Positions 16,522 to 24,448 of a stretch of DNA of 64,000 nt are shown piece after piece. Position 1 is the stretch's first letter. Each line of letters opens with the position of its first letter. The position numbers were made by a program, and so were the translations under genes. The notes beneath the pieces are model-generated. The model was not told where the DNA came from and ran no database searches. It saw nothing but the letters and a program-made list of their open reading frames with translations. The DNA is from Streptomyces sp. NBC_00306 (GTDB lineage Bacteria; Actinomycetota; Actinomycetes; Streptomycetales; Streptomycetaceae), in the NCBI RefSeq assembly GCF_036169555.1, contig NZ_CP108032.1, forward strand, positions 3,844,001 through 3,908,000. The letters are read 5' to 3'.

Positions 16522-17271
16522 TCACTCGTCGGTCAGGTGCCGCTCCCCGTACACCTTCATCGCGTCCCGGACCAGGACGGCCGTCCCCTCGCCGTGCCGG
16601 TCGTACGCGGCGGTGAAGCGCGGATCCGCCACGTACATCTCGCCGAGACCGATGAAGTACGACTTCGAGGGCGTCACGGTCGTCGACAGCCAGGCGTACT
16701 GCCGCGCGGTGATCGCCTGCACCTCGTCGCTGTCGGCGGACCGGCCGTCCCGGAGCGCCTGGGCGAAGGCCTGGGCGATGGAGACCTGCTCGTCCTGGAA
16801 CGCGCGCTTCTCCTCGTCGCTGAGCGAGCGCCACCAGCGGTCGCCCTTCTCGTAAGCGTCCCGGCCCCAGCGCTCGGTCACCTCCTGCTCGTACTGCGTG
16901 TGGTCGAAGCCGTCGAACACTTCCTCGGCCATGAGTTCTTCCCCTCTCTCGGTCTTGTGGAGAGTGGTCCGCACCGAGGCGATCTGCCGCCCGATGCGTT
17001 CGCGTTCCTGCTCCAGGAGGCGCAGATGAGCCCGCAGCGCGGCGCCCGTGTCCCGTTGCCCTTCGAGCACCTCGGCGATCGCGGGCAGGCCGAGACCGAG
17101 CTCCCGGAGCAGCAGGATCCGCTGCAGCCGTACGAGCGCGTCCGGGCCGTAGTAGCGATAGCCGTTGCTGCCCACCCGGGTGGGTTCGAGCAGACCGAGC
17201 TCGCCGTAGTGCCGCAGCGTGCGGCTCGTCGTCCCGGCGCGCCGGGCAATCTCCTGGATCGACCACTCCAT
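16522..17271 (-). CDS. MerR-family regulator, TipA-like with thiostrepton-binding-type domain
   Basis: The 249-residue protein has an N-terminal MerR helix-turn-helix (IQEIARRAGTTSRTLRHY; GLLEPTRVGSNGYRYYG, residues 5-45), a coiled coil at about 75-110, and a TipAS-type ligand domain at about 115-245 (FDHTQYEQEVTERWG; YEKGDRWWRSLS). TipAS domains trap thiopeptides and other drugs. The layout and length match S. lividans TipAL (253 residues as I recall). An in-frame ATG at 16932 with GGGG 8 nt upstream would give a 136-residue ligand-binding fragment like TipAS. The start at 17271 lies 7 nt after a TAGCGT box that belongs to an autoregulatory MerR promoter. Confidence 0.9.
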   Translation of the reverse strand: MEWSIQEIARRAGTTSRTLRHYGELGLLEPTRVGSNGYRYYGPDALVRLQRILLLRELGLGLPAIAEVLEGQRDTGAALRAHLRLLEQERERIGRQIASVRTTLHKTERGEELMAEEVFDGFDHTQYEQEVTERWGRDAYEKGDRWWRSLSDEEKRAFQDEQVSIAQAFAQALRDGRSADSDEVQAITARQYAWLSTTVTPSKSYFIGLGEMYVADPRFTAAYDRHGEGTAVLVRDAMKVYGERHLTDE

Positions 17272-17278
17272 GACGAAG

Positions 17279-17310
17279 ACGCTAAATCTTGACGCTGCGT
17301 AAAGGTCAAG
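17279..17310 (-). promoter_or_regulatory. MerR-type promoter/operator with 19-bp spacer
   Basis: On the minus strand a -35 TTGACC (17304-17309) and a -10 TAGCGT (17279-17284) are separated by exactly 19 bp, the overlong spacing that MerR proteins correct by DNA twisting. An inverted repeat CTTGAC-N11-GTCAAG (17288-17310) sits over the spacer. The start codon follows the -10 box by 7 nt, so the transcript should be leaderless. Confidence 0.8.
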
Positions 17311-17361
17311 CGGCGTTTCGGCAGGGTGAGCCGGCGGGCGTCCTACGGGCCGGGGCGCGGT

Positions 17362-18597
17362 TCAGTGCAGCAGCCGGGACGCCCGGGCCCGGAGATAGCG
17401 CGCCTCGGGGATGCTCAGCGTGCGCTGGGCGGCCAGCTGGTAGGCGGCGCGTGCGCCCTCGACGTCCCCCGCCTTCTCCAGCAGATGCGCGCGTACGGCG
17501 TCCAGCCGGTGGTGGCCCGCCAGCCCGTCCTCCAGCCCGTCGAGCTCCGCGAGCCCGGCCTCGGGCCCGTGCACCATCGCGACCGCGACGGCCCGCCCGA
17601 GCTCGGCCATCGGCTCCGGAGCCAGCCGTACGACCAGGTCGTACAGCGCGAGGATCTGCGGCCAGTCCGTGTCCGCGGCACGCGCGGCCTCGTCGTGCAG
17701 CGCCGCGATCGCCGCCTGAAGCTGGTAGACCCCGGCCGGGCCCTGCCCCAGGGCCTCCTCCACCAGCGCCGACCCCTCGTCGATCGCCGCCCGGTCCCAG
17801 AGACCGCGGTCCTGCTCGTCGAGCGGGATCAGCTCTCCGTCCGGCCCGGTCCGCGCGGAGCTGCGTGCGTCGGTGAGCAGCATCAGCGCCAGCAGACCGG
17901 TGACCGCACCCTCCCGCGGCAGCAGACGGCGTACGGCCCGGGTGAGCCGGATCGCCTCACGGGCCAGATCGGCGCGGTGCAGCGCCCTGCCGGACGTCGC
18001 CGTGTAGCCCTCGTTGAAGATCAGATACAGGACCTGGAGCACGGCGGCGAGCCGCCGGTCACGGTCCTCGGGACCCGGCTGCCGGAACGGCAGGCCCCGG
18101 ACCCTCTGCTTGGCCCGGCTCACCCGCTGCGCCATCGTCGCCTCCGGCACCAGATGCGCGCGGGCGATCTCCGCGGTGGTCAGACCGCCCACGGCACGCA
18201 GCGTCAGGGCGATCTGGGCGGCGGGCGTGAGTTCGGGATGGCAGCAGAGAAAGAGGAGAGTGAGGGTGTCGTCCTCGGCGGGCGCCCGGCTCTCCCCGGG
18301 GGCCGGAGCGGTGAAGGCGTCGCGGGGCATGAGGGTCGCGACCGTCTCCTCGCGACGGCGCCGGGCCTCCTCGCTGCGCAGCTGGTCCGTCAGCCGGCGC
18401 GAGGCGACCCTGATCAGCCAGCCGCGGGGGTTGTCCGGGATACCGGAGTCCGGCCACTGCTCGGCGGCCGCGAGGAGGGCTTCCTGCACCGCGTCCTCGG
18501 CCAGGTCGAAGTGGCCGTAACGGCGTACCAACGCGCCGAGGACCTGCGGCGCGTGCCGGCGCAGCAGGTCCTCGACAGCGGTCGTACGGCTCAACAT
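17362..18597 (-). CDS. ECF42-type RNA polymerase sigma factor with C-terminal extension
   Basis: The 411-residue protein combines sigma region 2 (GHFDLAEDAVQEALLAAAEQ, about residues 30-50), region 4 (LTTAEIARAHLVPEATMAQR, about 140-160) and a long C-terminal TPR-like extension (DUF6596-type, about 190-411). This is the architecture of ECF42 sigma factors, which are typically encoded beside YCII/DGPF proteins; that is the case here. ATG 18597 overlaps the stop of the upstream YCII gene by 7 nt (ATGTTGA), with GGAGG inside the upstream gene. The two are translationally coupled. No anti-sigma factor is present; the extension may take that role. Confidence 0.9.
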   Translation of the reverse strand: MLSRTTAVEDLLRRHAPQVLGALVRRYGHFDLAEDAVQEALLAAAEQWPDSGIPDNPRGWLIRVASRRLTDQLRSEEARRRREETVATLMPRDAFTAPAPGESRAPAEDDTLTLLFLCCHPELTPAAQIALTLRAVGGLTTAEIARAHLVPEATMAQRVSRAKQRVRGLPFRQPGPEDRDRRLAAVLQVLYLIFNEGYTATSGRALHRADLAREAIRLTRAVRRLLPREGAVTGLLALMLLTDARSSARTGPDGELIPLDEQDRGLWDRAAIDEGSALVEEALGQGPAGVYQLQAAIAALHDEAARAADTDWPQILALYDLVVRLAPEPMAELGRAVAVAMVHGPEAGLAELDGLEDGLAGHHRLDAVRAHLLEKAGDVEGARAAYQLAAQRTLSIPEARYLRARASRLLH

Positions 18598-19007
18598 TCG
18601 CCTCCGGCGGCGTCCTGGATGGGCCGGATGACGACGGGGTATTCGGTCGATCCCTCGGGAGCCGGGCACTGCGCGACCCGTGCCGCGATCTCGGTGACCC
18701 GCTCCAGGCTCTCGCAGTCCAGGACCCAGTACCCGGCGAGGACCTCCTTGGTCTCACCGTAGGGCCCGTCCGTGATGACCGGCCGGCCGTCCTTGCCTGC
18801 GGCCACCGTCCGGGTCTTCGCGGGCTCGGTGAGCCCCTGCGCGTCGACGAGTTCACCGGACTCGGCGAGGTCGTTGTTGATCGCTCCCATGAAGGCGAAC
18901 ATCGCCTGCATGTCCTTCTCGCTCCACGCGGGGCTCTGCGCGGAAGGCTTGCCGGACATGGCCTCGTAGTCGGCCTGCGTGCCCTGGACCATCACCAGAT
19001 ACTTCAT
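18591..19007 (-). CDS. YCII/DGPF-domain protein paired with the ECF sigma factor
   Basis: The 138-residue protein begins MKYLVMVQGTQADYEAM and contains the DGPF-type motif ITDGPYGETKEVLAGYWVLD (about residues 75-95) of YCII-related proteins. Such proteins are consistent neighbours of ECF42 sigma factors, and their biochemical role is not settled. ATG 19007 has GAGGGAG 7 nt upstream. The gene overlaps the downstream sigma gene by 7 nt, so the two are one operon transcribed leftwards. Confidence 0.88.
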   Translation of the reverse strand: MKYLVMVQGTQADYEAMSGKPSAQSPAWSEKDMQAMFAFMGAINNDLAESGELVDAQGLTEPAKTRTVAAGKDGRPVITDGPYGETKEVLAGYWVLDCESLERVTEIAARVAQCPAPEGSTEYPVVIRPIQDAAGGEC

Positions 19008-19192
19008 GACTCGCTCCCTCGGATGCGCGGTCACCCTCGTGGGCAACTCTCACAGGGGACGTCGGAGCCGGTGAAGGGTTCTCGACACCTCGCGGAAGAA
19101 TCCCGGGAAATCTTTTCGGGACCACCCGGCCGGGCGCCTGCCCGGGGTACGGCACCGCTCCGAGCCGCCTCGTGCTGCCCGGAGCGCCGGTG

Positions 19193-19402
19193 CTACTGGA
19201 CGGCGCCCAGCACCCCGGTCACGGGGGCCACGACTCCGGTGAGCTGACCCAGCTGGCTGAGCTGGTCGAGCTGGTTCAGGGACGGTGCTCCGGCGCCCGC
19301 CTGCTCGGCGGTGTGTCCCGAGGCGTGAGCACCGGAGGCGGCCATGGCGGTGGCGCCGGCGGCGATGGCAACGGCGGTGAGGATGCGCTGTGTCTTGGTC
19401 AT
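19193..19402 (-). CDS. Small exported protein with signal peptide
   Basis: A 69-residue product with a clear Sec signal peptide (basic MTKTQR, hydrophobic ILTAVAIAAGATAMAA, cleavage after AHA at about residue 27) and a 42-residue mature part rich in Gln, Leu and Gly (SLNQLDQLSQLGQLTG). There is no Cys, so it is not a lipoprotein. I know no function; small secreted proteins of this look are frequent in Streptomyces. ATG 19402 has no strong ribosome-binding site, and the frame continues upstream, but the signal peptide argues for this start. Confidence 0.65.
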   Translation of the reverse strand: MTKTQRILTAVAIAAGATAMAASGAHASGHTAEQAGAGAPSLNQLDQLSQLGQLTGVVAPVTGVLGAVQ

Positions 19403-19623
19403 GCCGGGACAACGGCCTGGGGGACGCGGGGTCACGGGGACGGCTCCCGGATGACCCGCACCGACGACCTCACCGATGGCCCGCACCGGCCGCAACGGCG
19501 CCCCTGTACGAGGAAGCGGGCCGACTATGGCGTGTTCTGGACCATCCCTGAGCCCGCTCCCCCCGAGATCCTCTAAGGGTCCACCGGCGTGAGAGCCCAC
19601 GCATCGATCTGATTGGGGGACGC

Positions 19624-20559
19624 ATGGCCTGGTATCCGAACGCCACGAAGTACGAACTTCAGCCCGAGTCCGACAGTCAACCCGCCATCCGGCCCACGCA
19701 GTTCATCCTGCACAGCATCGCGGCGCCCTGGACGGCGAAGCGGGTGTACGAGTACTGGCGGGACAGCACCAATCTCGAAAGCCATTTCGGGCTCGGTTAC
19801 GCCGGCGACCTCGGCCAGTACATCGGCACGGAGACCCGGGCCGACGCCAACTATCAGGCCAACCGGCGCCCCGACGGGACCGGCGCGGTCTCCATCGAGA
19901 CGGCGAGCAACACCAATGCCACCGACCGGTGGACGGACGAACAGGTCGACCGGCTGATCCGGTTGGGGGCGTGGCTGCACCACCGCCACGGCATCCCGCT
20001 GCGGATCTGCCGCACCCACGACGACCCCGGCTACGGCTACCACCGGCTGCACGAGGAATGGGCGGTCGGCGGCACGATCTGCCCCGGCAACGCCCGGGTG
20101 ACCCAGTTCCGTGAGGTGGTCTTCCCCGGCATCGTCGCCGAGGCCGCGAATCCCAGCCCGCCCGAGGAGGACGACATGCCCATCGCCAAACTGCACGAGT
20201 CGAACGCCTTCGACGTCGAACTGCCGTCCGGCTCCTGGGTGGGCCTCGCCTTCCGGGACGCGGTCATCCACGCGGGCCCCCGCACCCTGATCGGCCCGCT
20301 CTACGTCCAACTGACCATCGGCGACGCCCCGCAGGGCACCCGGCTGGACGGCCGCTTCTACGCCACGAACCCGGACGGCTCGTCACCCTCGGGCTACGGC
20401 GACCTCACCAAGTGGGGCGCGGGTACGCACCAGTTCCTGCACAACGTGGACGTCCCGGCGGGCAAGCACCTGCGGTTCGAGATCTGCGCGACGACACCGG
20501 ACGGCAGCCCGGTGACGCTGATCCACCGGCTGGTGACGGGGGATTACGTGGCGTCGTGA
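19624..20559 (+). CDS. N-acetylmuramoyl-L-alanine amidase (Amidase_2/PGRP type)
   Basis: The 311-residue protein opens directly into an Amidase_2-like zinc domain (about residues 20-165), with probable zinc ligands in FILHSIAAPW, the HRLHEEW region and TICPGNARV. These amidases cut the bond between N-acetylmuramic acid and the stem peptide. A Pro/Glu linker at about 175-185 leads to a C-terminal beta-rich domain of about 125 residues that I do not recognise. There is no signal peptide, which is more typical of phage endolysins or proteins released by other routes. ATG 19624 has GGGGGA 4 nt upstream. It lies just before tRNA-Lys and stands alone. Confidence 0.78.
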   Translation: MAWYPNATKYELQPESDSQPAIRPTQFILHSIAAPWTAKRVYEYWRDSTNLESHFGLGYAGDLGQYIGTETRADANYQANRRPDGTGAVSIETASNTNATDRWTDEQVDRLIRLGAWLHHRHGIPLRICRTHDDPGYGYHRLHEEWAVGGTICPGNARVTQFREVVFPGIVAEAANPSPPEEDDMPIAKLHESNAFDVELPSGSWVGLAFRDAVIHAGPRTLIGPLYVQLTIGDAPQGTRLDGRFYATNPDGSSPSGYGDLTKWGAGTHQFLHNVDVPAGKHLRFEICATTPDGSPVTLIHRLVTGDYVAS

Positions 20560-20649
20560 GGGGCGGACGGGCGGGGTGCGAGCCGGTGCGAGCCGCCCGC
20601 GGACGCAGAAGCGCCCGGCCGGTGGAACCGGTCCGGGCGCTCGGGTGGT

Positions 20650-20672
20650 GGCCGACCGGAGACCGGTCGGCC
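20650..20672 (-). terminator. Terminator of tRNA-Lys
   Basis: A perfect 10-bp stem GGCCGACCGG / CCGGTCGGCC with loop AGA starts 3 nt after the encoded CCA of tRNA-Lys. Confidence 0.75.
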
Positions 20673-20675
20673 GGG

Positions 20676-20751
20676 TGGTAGGCCGTGTGGGACTCGAACC
20701 CACAACCAACGGATTAAAAGTCCGCTGCTCTGCCAATTGAGCTAACGGCCC
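20676..20751 (-). tRNA. tRNA-Lys (TTT)
   Basis: The minus strand gives a full cloverleaf with acceptor GGGCCGT / ACGGCCT, anticodon TTT in the loop CTTTTAA and a normal TTCGAGT T-loop. The 3' CCA is encoded (20676-20678). Confidence 0.95.
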
Positions 20752-20780
20752 TCGGCAGGACACCCCGAGCATAGCCCGAG

Positions 20781-20851
20781 CTGACTCGTGAGCCGATCGG
20801 GTATCCGATCAACGGCTTGTCGCGCTCTTCCTGGGAGGTGCCACGAGTCAG
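20781..20851. other. Nested inverted repeats, possible structured RNA or operator
   Basis: CTGACTCGTG (20781-20790) and CACGAGTCAG (20842-20851) are perfect 10-bp complements. Inside them, AGCCGATCGG and CCGATCAACGGCT pair as a second stem with a 3-nt bulge and a GTAT loop. The element sits between tRNA-Lys and the helicase terminator and matches no gene I know. Confidence 0.5.
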
Positions 20852-20912
20852 TGAGGTGGGCCGTACCGCTCGGCGCAGCCCCCTCGGGAGGCGCCTTGTC
20901 CCCGCAACACGT

Positions 20913-20950
20913 CAGGGCCCGCACGGCACCGAAGTGTCGTGCGGGCCCTG
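20913..20950 (-). terminator. Terminator of the DEAD-box helicase gene
   Basis: A 17-bp stem with one G-T pair and a 4-nt loop (core CAGGGCCCGCACG / CGTGCGGGCCCTG) lies 40 nt beyond the helicase stop codon. Confidence 0.8.
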
Positions 20951-20990
20951 TCGGCGTTCAGCAGGTCCGGCTCAAGAGCCGGGAGGCGGA

Positions 20991-23180
20991 TCAGCCGTTG
21001 CGCTTCCAGCGCGGCTTGTCGTCACGGCGACCGAAGGAACCGGTGTTCGTGCCGGTGCCGGTGCCACCCCGGTGGTCGTCACGGCGGCCGTACGGGCGGT
21101 CCGCCGAGCCGGCGCGGTAGCCGCTGGAGGGGCGGTCGTCGCGGCGGTCACGGTTGAACGGGCGGTCGCTGCCACGGTGGCCGGACGGACGGTCGTCGCG
21201 ACGGAAGCCGCCGGAGGGGCGGTCGTCACGGCGCTCGTTGTCGCGGCGGAAGCCACCGGAGGGGCGGTCGTCGCGGCGGAAGCCACCGGACGGACGGTCG
21301 TTGCTGTCACGGCGGAAGCCACCGCGGTCGTCACGACGCTCGAAGGAACGGCCACCACGGTCGCCACCGCGGTCGTCACGGTTGAAGCCGCCGGAGGGGC
21401 GGTCGTCGCGGCGGAAGCCACCGGACGGACGGTCGTTGCTGTCACGGCGGAAGCCGCCACGGTCGTCACGACGCTCGAAGGAACGGCCACCACGGTCGCC
21501 ACCGCGGTCGTCACGACGGTCACGGTTGAAGCCGCCACGGTCGCCACCGCGGTCGTCGCGACGGTCACGGTTGAAGCCACCGCGGTCGTCACGGCGGTCG
21601 TTGCCACGACGCTCGAAGTTGCCGCGGTCGTCGCGGCGTTCGGTCTGCTCCGGCACGGCGGCCGCGGCCACAGCGGCCTCGACCTCCGCCGTGGCGGCCT
21701 CGGCCACCTCGGCGATCGCCGTCTCCGGGTCGTCGCCCCGCTCACGGGCCGCACGCGCCACCAGGCGGTCGGCCTCCTCGCGGAGCTCCACCGCGCGGCG
21801 CTGCACCCGCTCCAGCTGCTTCGTCAGGTCGGCGGCCTCGCGCTCGGCCTGCTTGGCGGCGTTGTTCGCGGAGTCGGCCTGGACCTCGGTGAGCGAACGC
21901 GCACCGGTGATCTCGGCGACCTCGGGGTCGAACGCGCCCGCTCCGCCCACGATGTGGCGCGAGGCGTCGACGCCCGCGTCCTCCATGAGACGGAAGATCT
22001 GGCGGCGCTGGTGCGGCAGCGACAGGGACACGACCGTGCCGGACTTGCCGGCGCGGGCGGTACGGCCCGAGCGGTGCAGGTAGTCCTTGTGGTCGCCGGC
22101 CGGGTCCACGTTCAGGACCAGGTCGATGCCGTCGACGTGGATGCCGCGGGCGGCGACGTCCGTCGCGACGAGCGCGTTGACGTAGCCCTTCTTGAAGTCC
22201 TCCAGCACCCGGGTACGCGCGCCCTGCGTCATACCGCCGTGGAGCGCGTCGGCCTTCACGCCCGAGTCGCAGAGCTGCTCGGCGATGCGGTCGGCGCCCA
22301 GCTGGGTGCGGACGAAGATGATGGTGCGGCCCTTGCGGGCGGCGATCGCCGCGGTGACGGGCGCCTTGTCCTTCGGCTTCACGACGAGGACGTGGTGCGT
22401 CATGGTCGTGACGTTGCCCTGGGCGCTGTCGACCTCGTGGCTGACCGGGTCGACGAGGTAGCGGCGCACGAGGGTGCCGATCTCGTTCTCCATGGTCGCG
22501 GAGAAGAGCATCCGCTGACCGCCGGCCGGGATCTGGTCGAACAGCTCGGTGACCTCGGGCAGGAAGCCCAGGTCGGACATCTGGTCGGCCTCATCGAGGA
22601 CGGCGACCTGGATGTTCTCCAGCGAGCAGGCACCGCGGTTGATGATGTCGCGCAGTCGGCCCGGGGTGGCGACGAGGACGTCGACACCGCGCTCGAGCGC
22701 GTAGATCTGGTTGCCCATGGACGTACCGCCGCAGACGACCTTCATCTTGAGGCCGAGCACGTCGCCGTACGGCTGGAGGGCGTCCGCGACCTGCATCGCG
22801 AGCTCACGGGTCGGGGTGAGGATGACGCCGCGGGGCTTCTTCTTGTCGGTGTGGCCGCCGGCCAGCGTCGCGAGCAGCGGGAGACCGAAGGAGAGGGTCT
22901 TGCCGGAGCCGGTGCGGCCACGGCCGAGGATGTCCTTGCCGGCCAGGGCGTCCGGGATGGTCGCGGCCTGGATCGGGAAGGGGGTGGTGACACCGTTCTG
23001 CGCGAGCTTGCGGACGACGCCCTCGGGCAGACCGAGGTCGGAGAACGTCACCTCGGGGGTCGAGGGAGCCTCGGAGACGTCCGCGGTCTCGGGGGCGTCG
23101 GAGACCTCGACGGTCTCGACAACGGCCTCGGCCGACTCGTTCTCGGGCATGACGGCGTGATCAGTGCTGAAAGTGGACAT
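20991..23180 (-). CDS. DEAD-box RNA helicase with RGG-rich C-terminal tail
   Basis: The 729-residue protein has the full DEAD-box core at about residues 45-420: Q-motif region (TFSDLGLPEGVVRKLAQNG), Walker A GRTGSGKT, PTRELA, VLDEADQM, LFSATM and HRSGRTARAG. It should unwind RNA with ATP, most likely in ribosome assembly or mRNA turnover. Residues 520-729 are a low-complexity tail of repeats such as RRDDRGGF and RRDDRPSGGF, ending KPRWKRNG. These Arg/Gly repeats are known to bind RNA and to favour condensates. ATG 23180 is the start. The very long open frame on the opposite strand (20817-23903) is a shadow of this GC-rich gene. Confidence 0.93.
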   Translation of the reverse strand: MSTFSTDHAVMPENESAEAVVETVEVSDAPETADVSEAPSTPEVTFSDLGLPEGVVRKLAQNGVTTPFPIQAATIPDALAGKDILGRGRTGSGKTLSFGLPLLATLAGGHTDKKKPRGVILTPTRELAMQVADALQPYGDVLGLKMKVVCGGTSMGNQIYALERGVDVLVATPGRLRDIINRGACSLENIQVAVLDEADQMSDLGFLPEVTELFDQIPAGGQRMLFSATMENEIGTLVRRYLVDPVSHEVDSAQGNVTTMTHHVLVVKPKDKAPVTAAIAARKGRTIIFVRTQLGADRIAEQLCDSGVKADALHGGMTQGARTRVLEDFKKGYVNALVATDVAARGIHVDGIDLVLNVDPAGDHKDYLHRSGRTARAGKSGTVVSLSLPHQRRQIFRLMEDAGVDASRHIVGGAGAFDPEVAEITGARSLTEVQADSANNAAKQAEREAADLTKQLERVQRRAVELREEADRLVARAARERGDDPETAIAEVAEAATAEVEAAVAAAAVPEQTERRDDRGNFERRGNDRRDDRGGFNRDRRDDRGGDRGGFNRDRRDDRGGDRGGRSFERRDDRGGFRRDSNDRPSGGFRRDDRPSGGFNRDDRGGDRGGRSFERRDDRGGFRRDSNDRPSGGFRRDDRPSGGFRRDNERRDDRPSGGFRRDDRPSGHRGSDRPFNRDRRDDRPSSGYRAGSADRPYGRRDDHRGGTGTGTNTGSFGRRDDKPRWKRNG
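21006..21640 (-). repeat. RGG/RDDRPSGGF-coding repeat array
   Basis: The 3' end of the helicase gene consists of many 24- to 33-nt imperfect repeats coding RRDDRGGF, RRDDRPSGGF and DRGGDRGGRSFE. Two nearly identical longer blocks (21292-21376 and 21427-21511) show recent duplication. The array is a likely source of length variation between strains. Confidence 0.8.
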
Positions 23181-23385
23181 GCGAAATGCGAAACCTTCCG
23201 GAGTCTCGGCACGCGCCCAAACTCCGTGATTCGCAATTCGACCGCCTCGATGCGGTCAGCCACGGCTAGGGAGAGTACGCGCCACGCGGCGCTCTTCTTT
23301 TTCGGCGCCGGGCAATGGGATCAAACGATCTACCACCATACGCACCCTCCCCCGCCCAAGGCAAACCACCAGGGAGTGACCCCGG

Positions 23386-23946
23386 TTACATCGGCCCCAT
23401 CTGCGGTGATGCGCTGGGTACTCCCAGTGTGCCCTGTCCGTCGACCAGCCGCATGGCACCGGCGTGCACCTCCGGCGCGGACGACGCCGACGGCGCATCG
23501 GTGGGCTCGCTCGGCGGCAGGGTGGGCGGGTCGACCGGCGGCGGCTCGGACGGCTCGACCGGGGGTTGCGGCTGCGACGGCTGCGCGGAAGGGGACGATC
23601 CGCCTCGCGTCGGCTCGGGCCCTTCGGGCGGCCGGGGCTGCTGACCGCCGCTCGGGGGCCGCGCGGAGGGCGCGGCCGTACCGCTGGCGCTGGACGATGC
23701 GTCCGGGCCGTCACTCTTGTCGCCGGCCTTGCCGGAACCTTTCCGTCCGCCGTCGGCGTGACGGCCGCCGGACACCCCCTCCCCGCCGTCCGGTTCGGCC
23801 ACCGCACCAGGGCGGCCGGAGGACTTGCCGGGGGCCGGTTTGCCGCCGGGATCGTCGCTCACGCTCATACAGCCGGCCGAGGCCGCGACGGCCAGTGAGG
23901 TGACCATGGCGACAGCCAGACGGCGGGGGGCGGACAACTGGCGCAC
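23386..23946 (-). CDS. Putative lipoprotein with low-complexity Pro/Ser region
   Basis: The 186-residue protein has a lipoprotein signal: basic MRQLSAPRR, hydrophobic AVAMVTSLAVAA and lipobox ASAGC with Cys at residue 26. The mature part is low complexity: Gly/Lys/Asp rich first, then Pro/Ser/Glu rich (EPSEPPPVDPPTLPPSEP). It ends with a short, more regular tail. This looks like a surface-exposed tether with no enzymatic domain. GTG 23946 has GGAGGTG 6 nt upstream and is preferred to the upstream frame starting at 24012. Function unknown. Confidence 0.7.
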   Translation of the reverse strand: MRQLSAPRRLAVAMVTSLAVAASAGCMSVSDDPGGKPAPGKSSGRPGAVAEPDGGEGVSGGRHADGGRKGSGKAGDKSDGPDASSSASGTAAPSARPPSGGQQPRPPEGPEPTRGGSSPSAQPSQPQPPVEPSEPPPVDPPTLPPSEPTDAPSASSAPEVHAGAMRLVDGQGTLGVPSASPQMGPM

Positions 23947-24085
23947 GAGGGGCACCTCCGGGACACAGGGCACGGTTTCCGTGCCCAACTCCCTGTGCCC
24001 CACAAGGGACACGCCCCGACGCCTGACAAGTACACGACCCTGTCCCGACGGTCCGGTGCCCAGCCGTGCGCCCCCGGGCCGCCTT

Positions 24086-24448
24086 CTAGTGCGCCCACGC
24101 GCGCGCCAACTCCGCGCCCAGGAACACCGATCCGAGCCCCACCAGCACCGATGCTGCCACGTTCACCGCGGCGAGGAGCCCCCGGCCGCGTTCGGCCAGC
24201 CGCAGCGTCTCGTAGGAGAAGGTCGAATACGTCGTGAGCGCCCCGCACAGGCCGGTGCCCAGCAAGGCGTACGCGCCCGAGGAGACCGACGCGCCCGCGA
24301 CCGCGCCCAGCACCAGGCTGCCGCCGGCGTTGACCACGAAGGTGCCCCACGGGAACAGCGAATCGCTGCGGGCCTGCACCGCACGGTCCGTCAGATAGCG
24401 CAGAGGTGCGCCGACCGCCGCGCCGAGGGCCACCAGCAGCCAGGTCAT
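24086..24448 (-). CDS. crcB: Fluoride exporter CrcB/Fluc, second subunit
   Basis: The 120-residue protein has four membrane segments and CrcB family motifs (GAAVGAPLRYLTDR; FPWGTFVVNAGGSLVLG; CGALTTYSTFSYETLRL). Fluc proteins form dual-topology dimers that let fluoride leave the cell. Its ATG overlaps the stop of the upstream crcB gene as ATGA, so the two are translationally coupled and probably form a heterodimer with opposite orientations. The operon reads metallopeptidase, crcB, crcB on the minus strand. Confidence 0.92.
   Translation of the reverse strand: MTWLLVALGAAVGAPLRYLTDRAVQARSDSLFPWGTFVVNAGGSLVLGAVAGASVSSGAYALLGTGLCGALTTYSTFSYETLRLAERGRGLLAAVNVAASVLVGLGSVFLGAELARAWAH

Noticed and set aside
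20817-23903. A 1028-residue Val/Ala/Thr-rich open frame on the plus strand
   Set aside because: It is the complement of the DEAD-box helicase gene; GC-rich codon bias and the RGG repeats keep this strand open. There is no ribosome-binding site or known domain.
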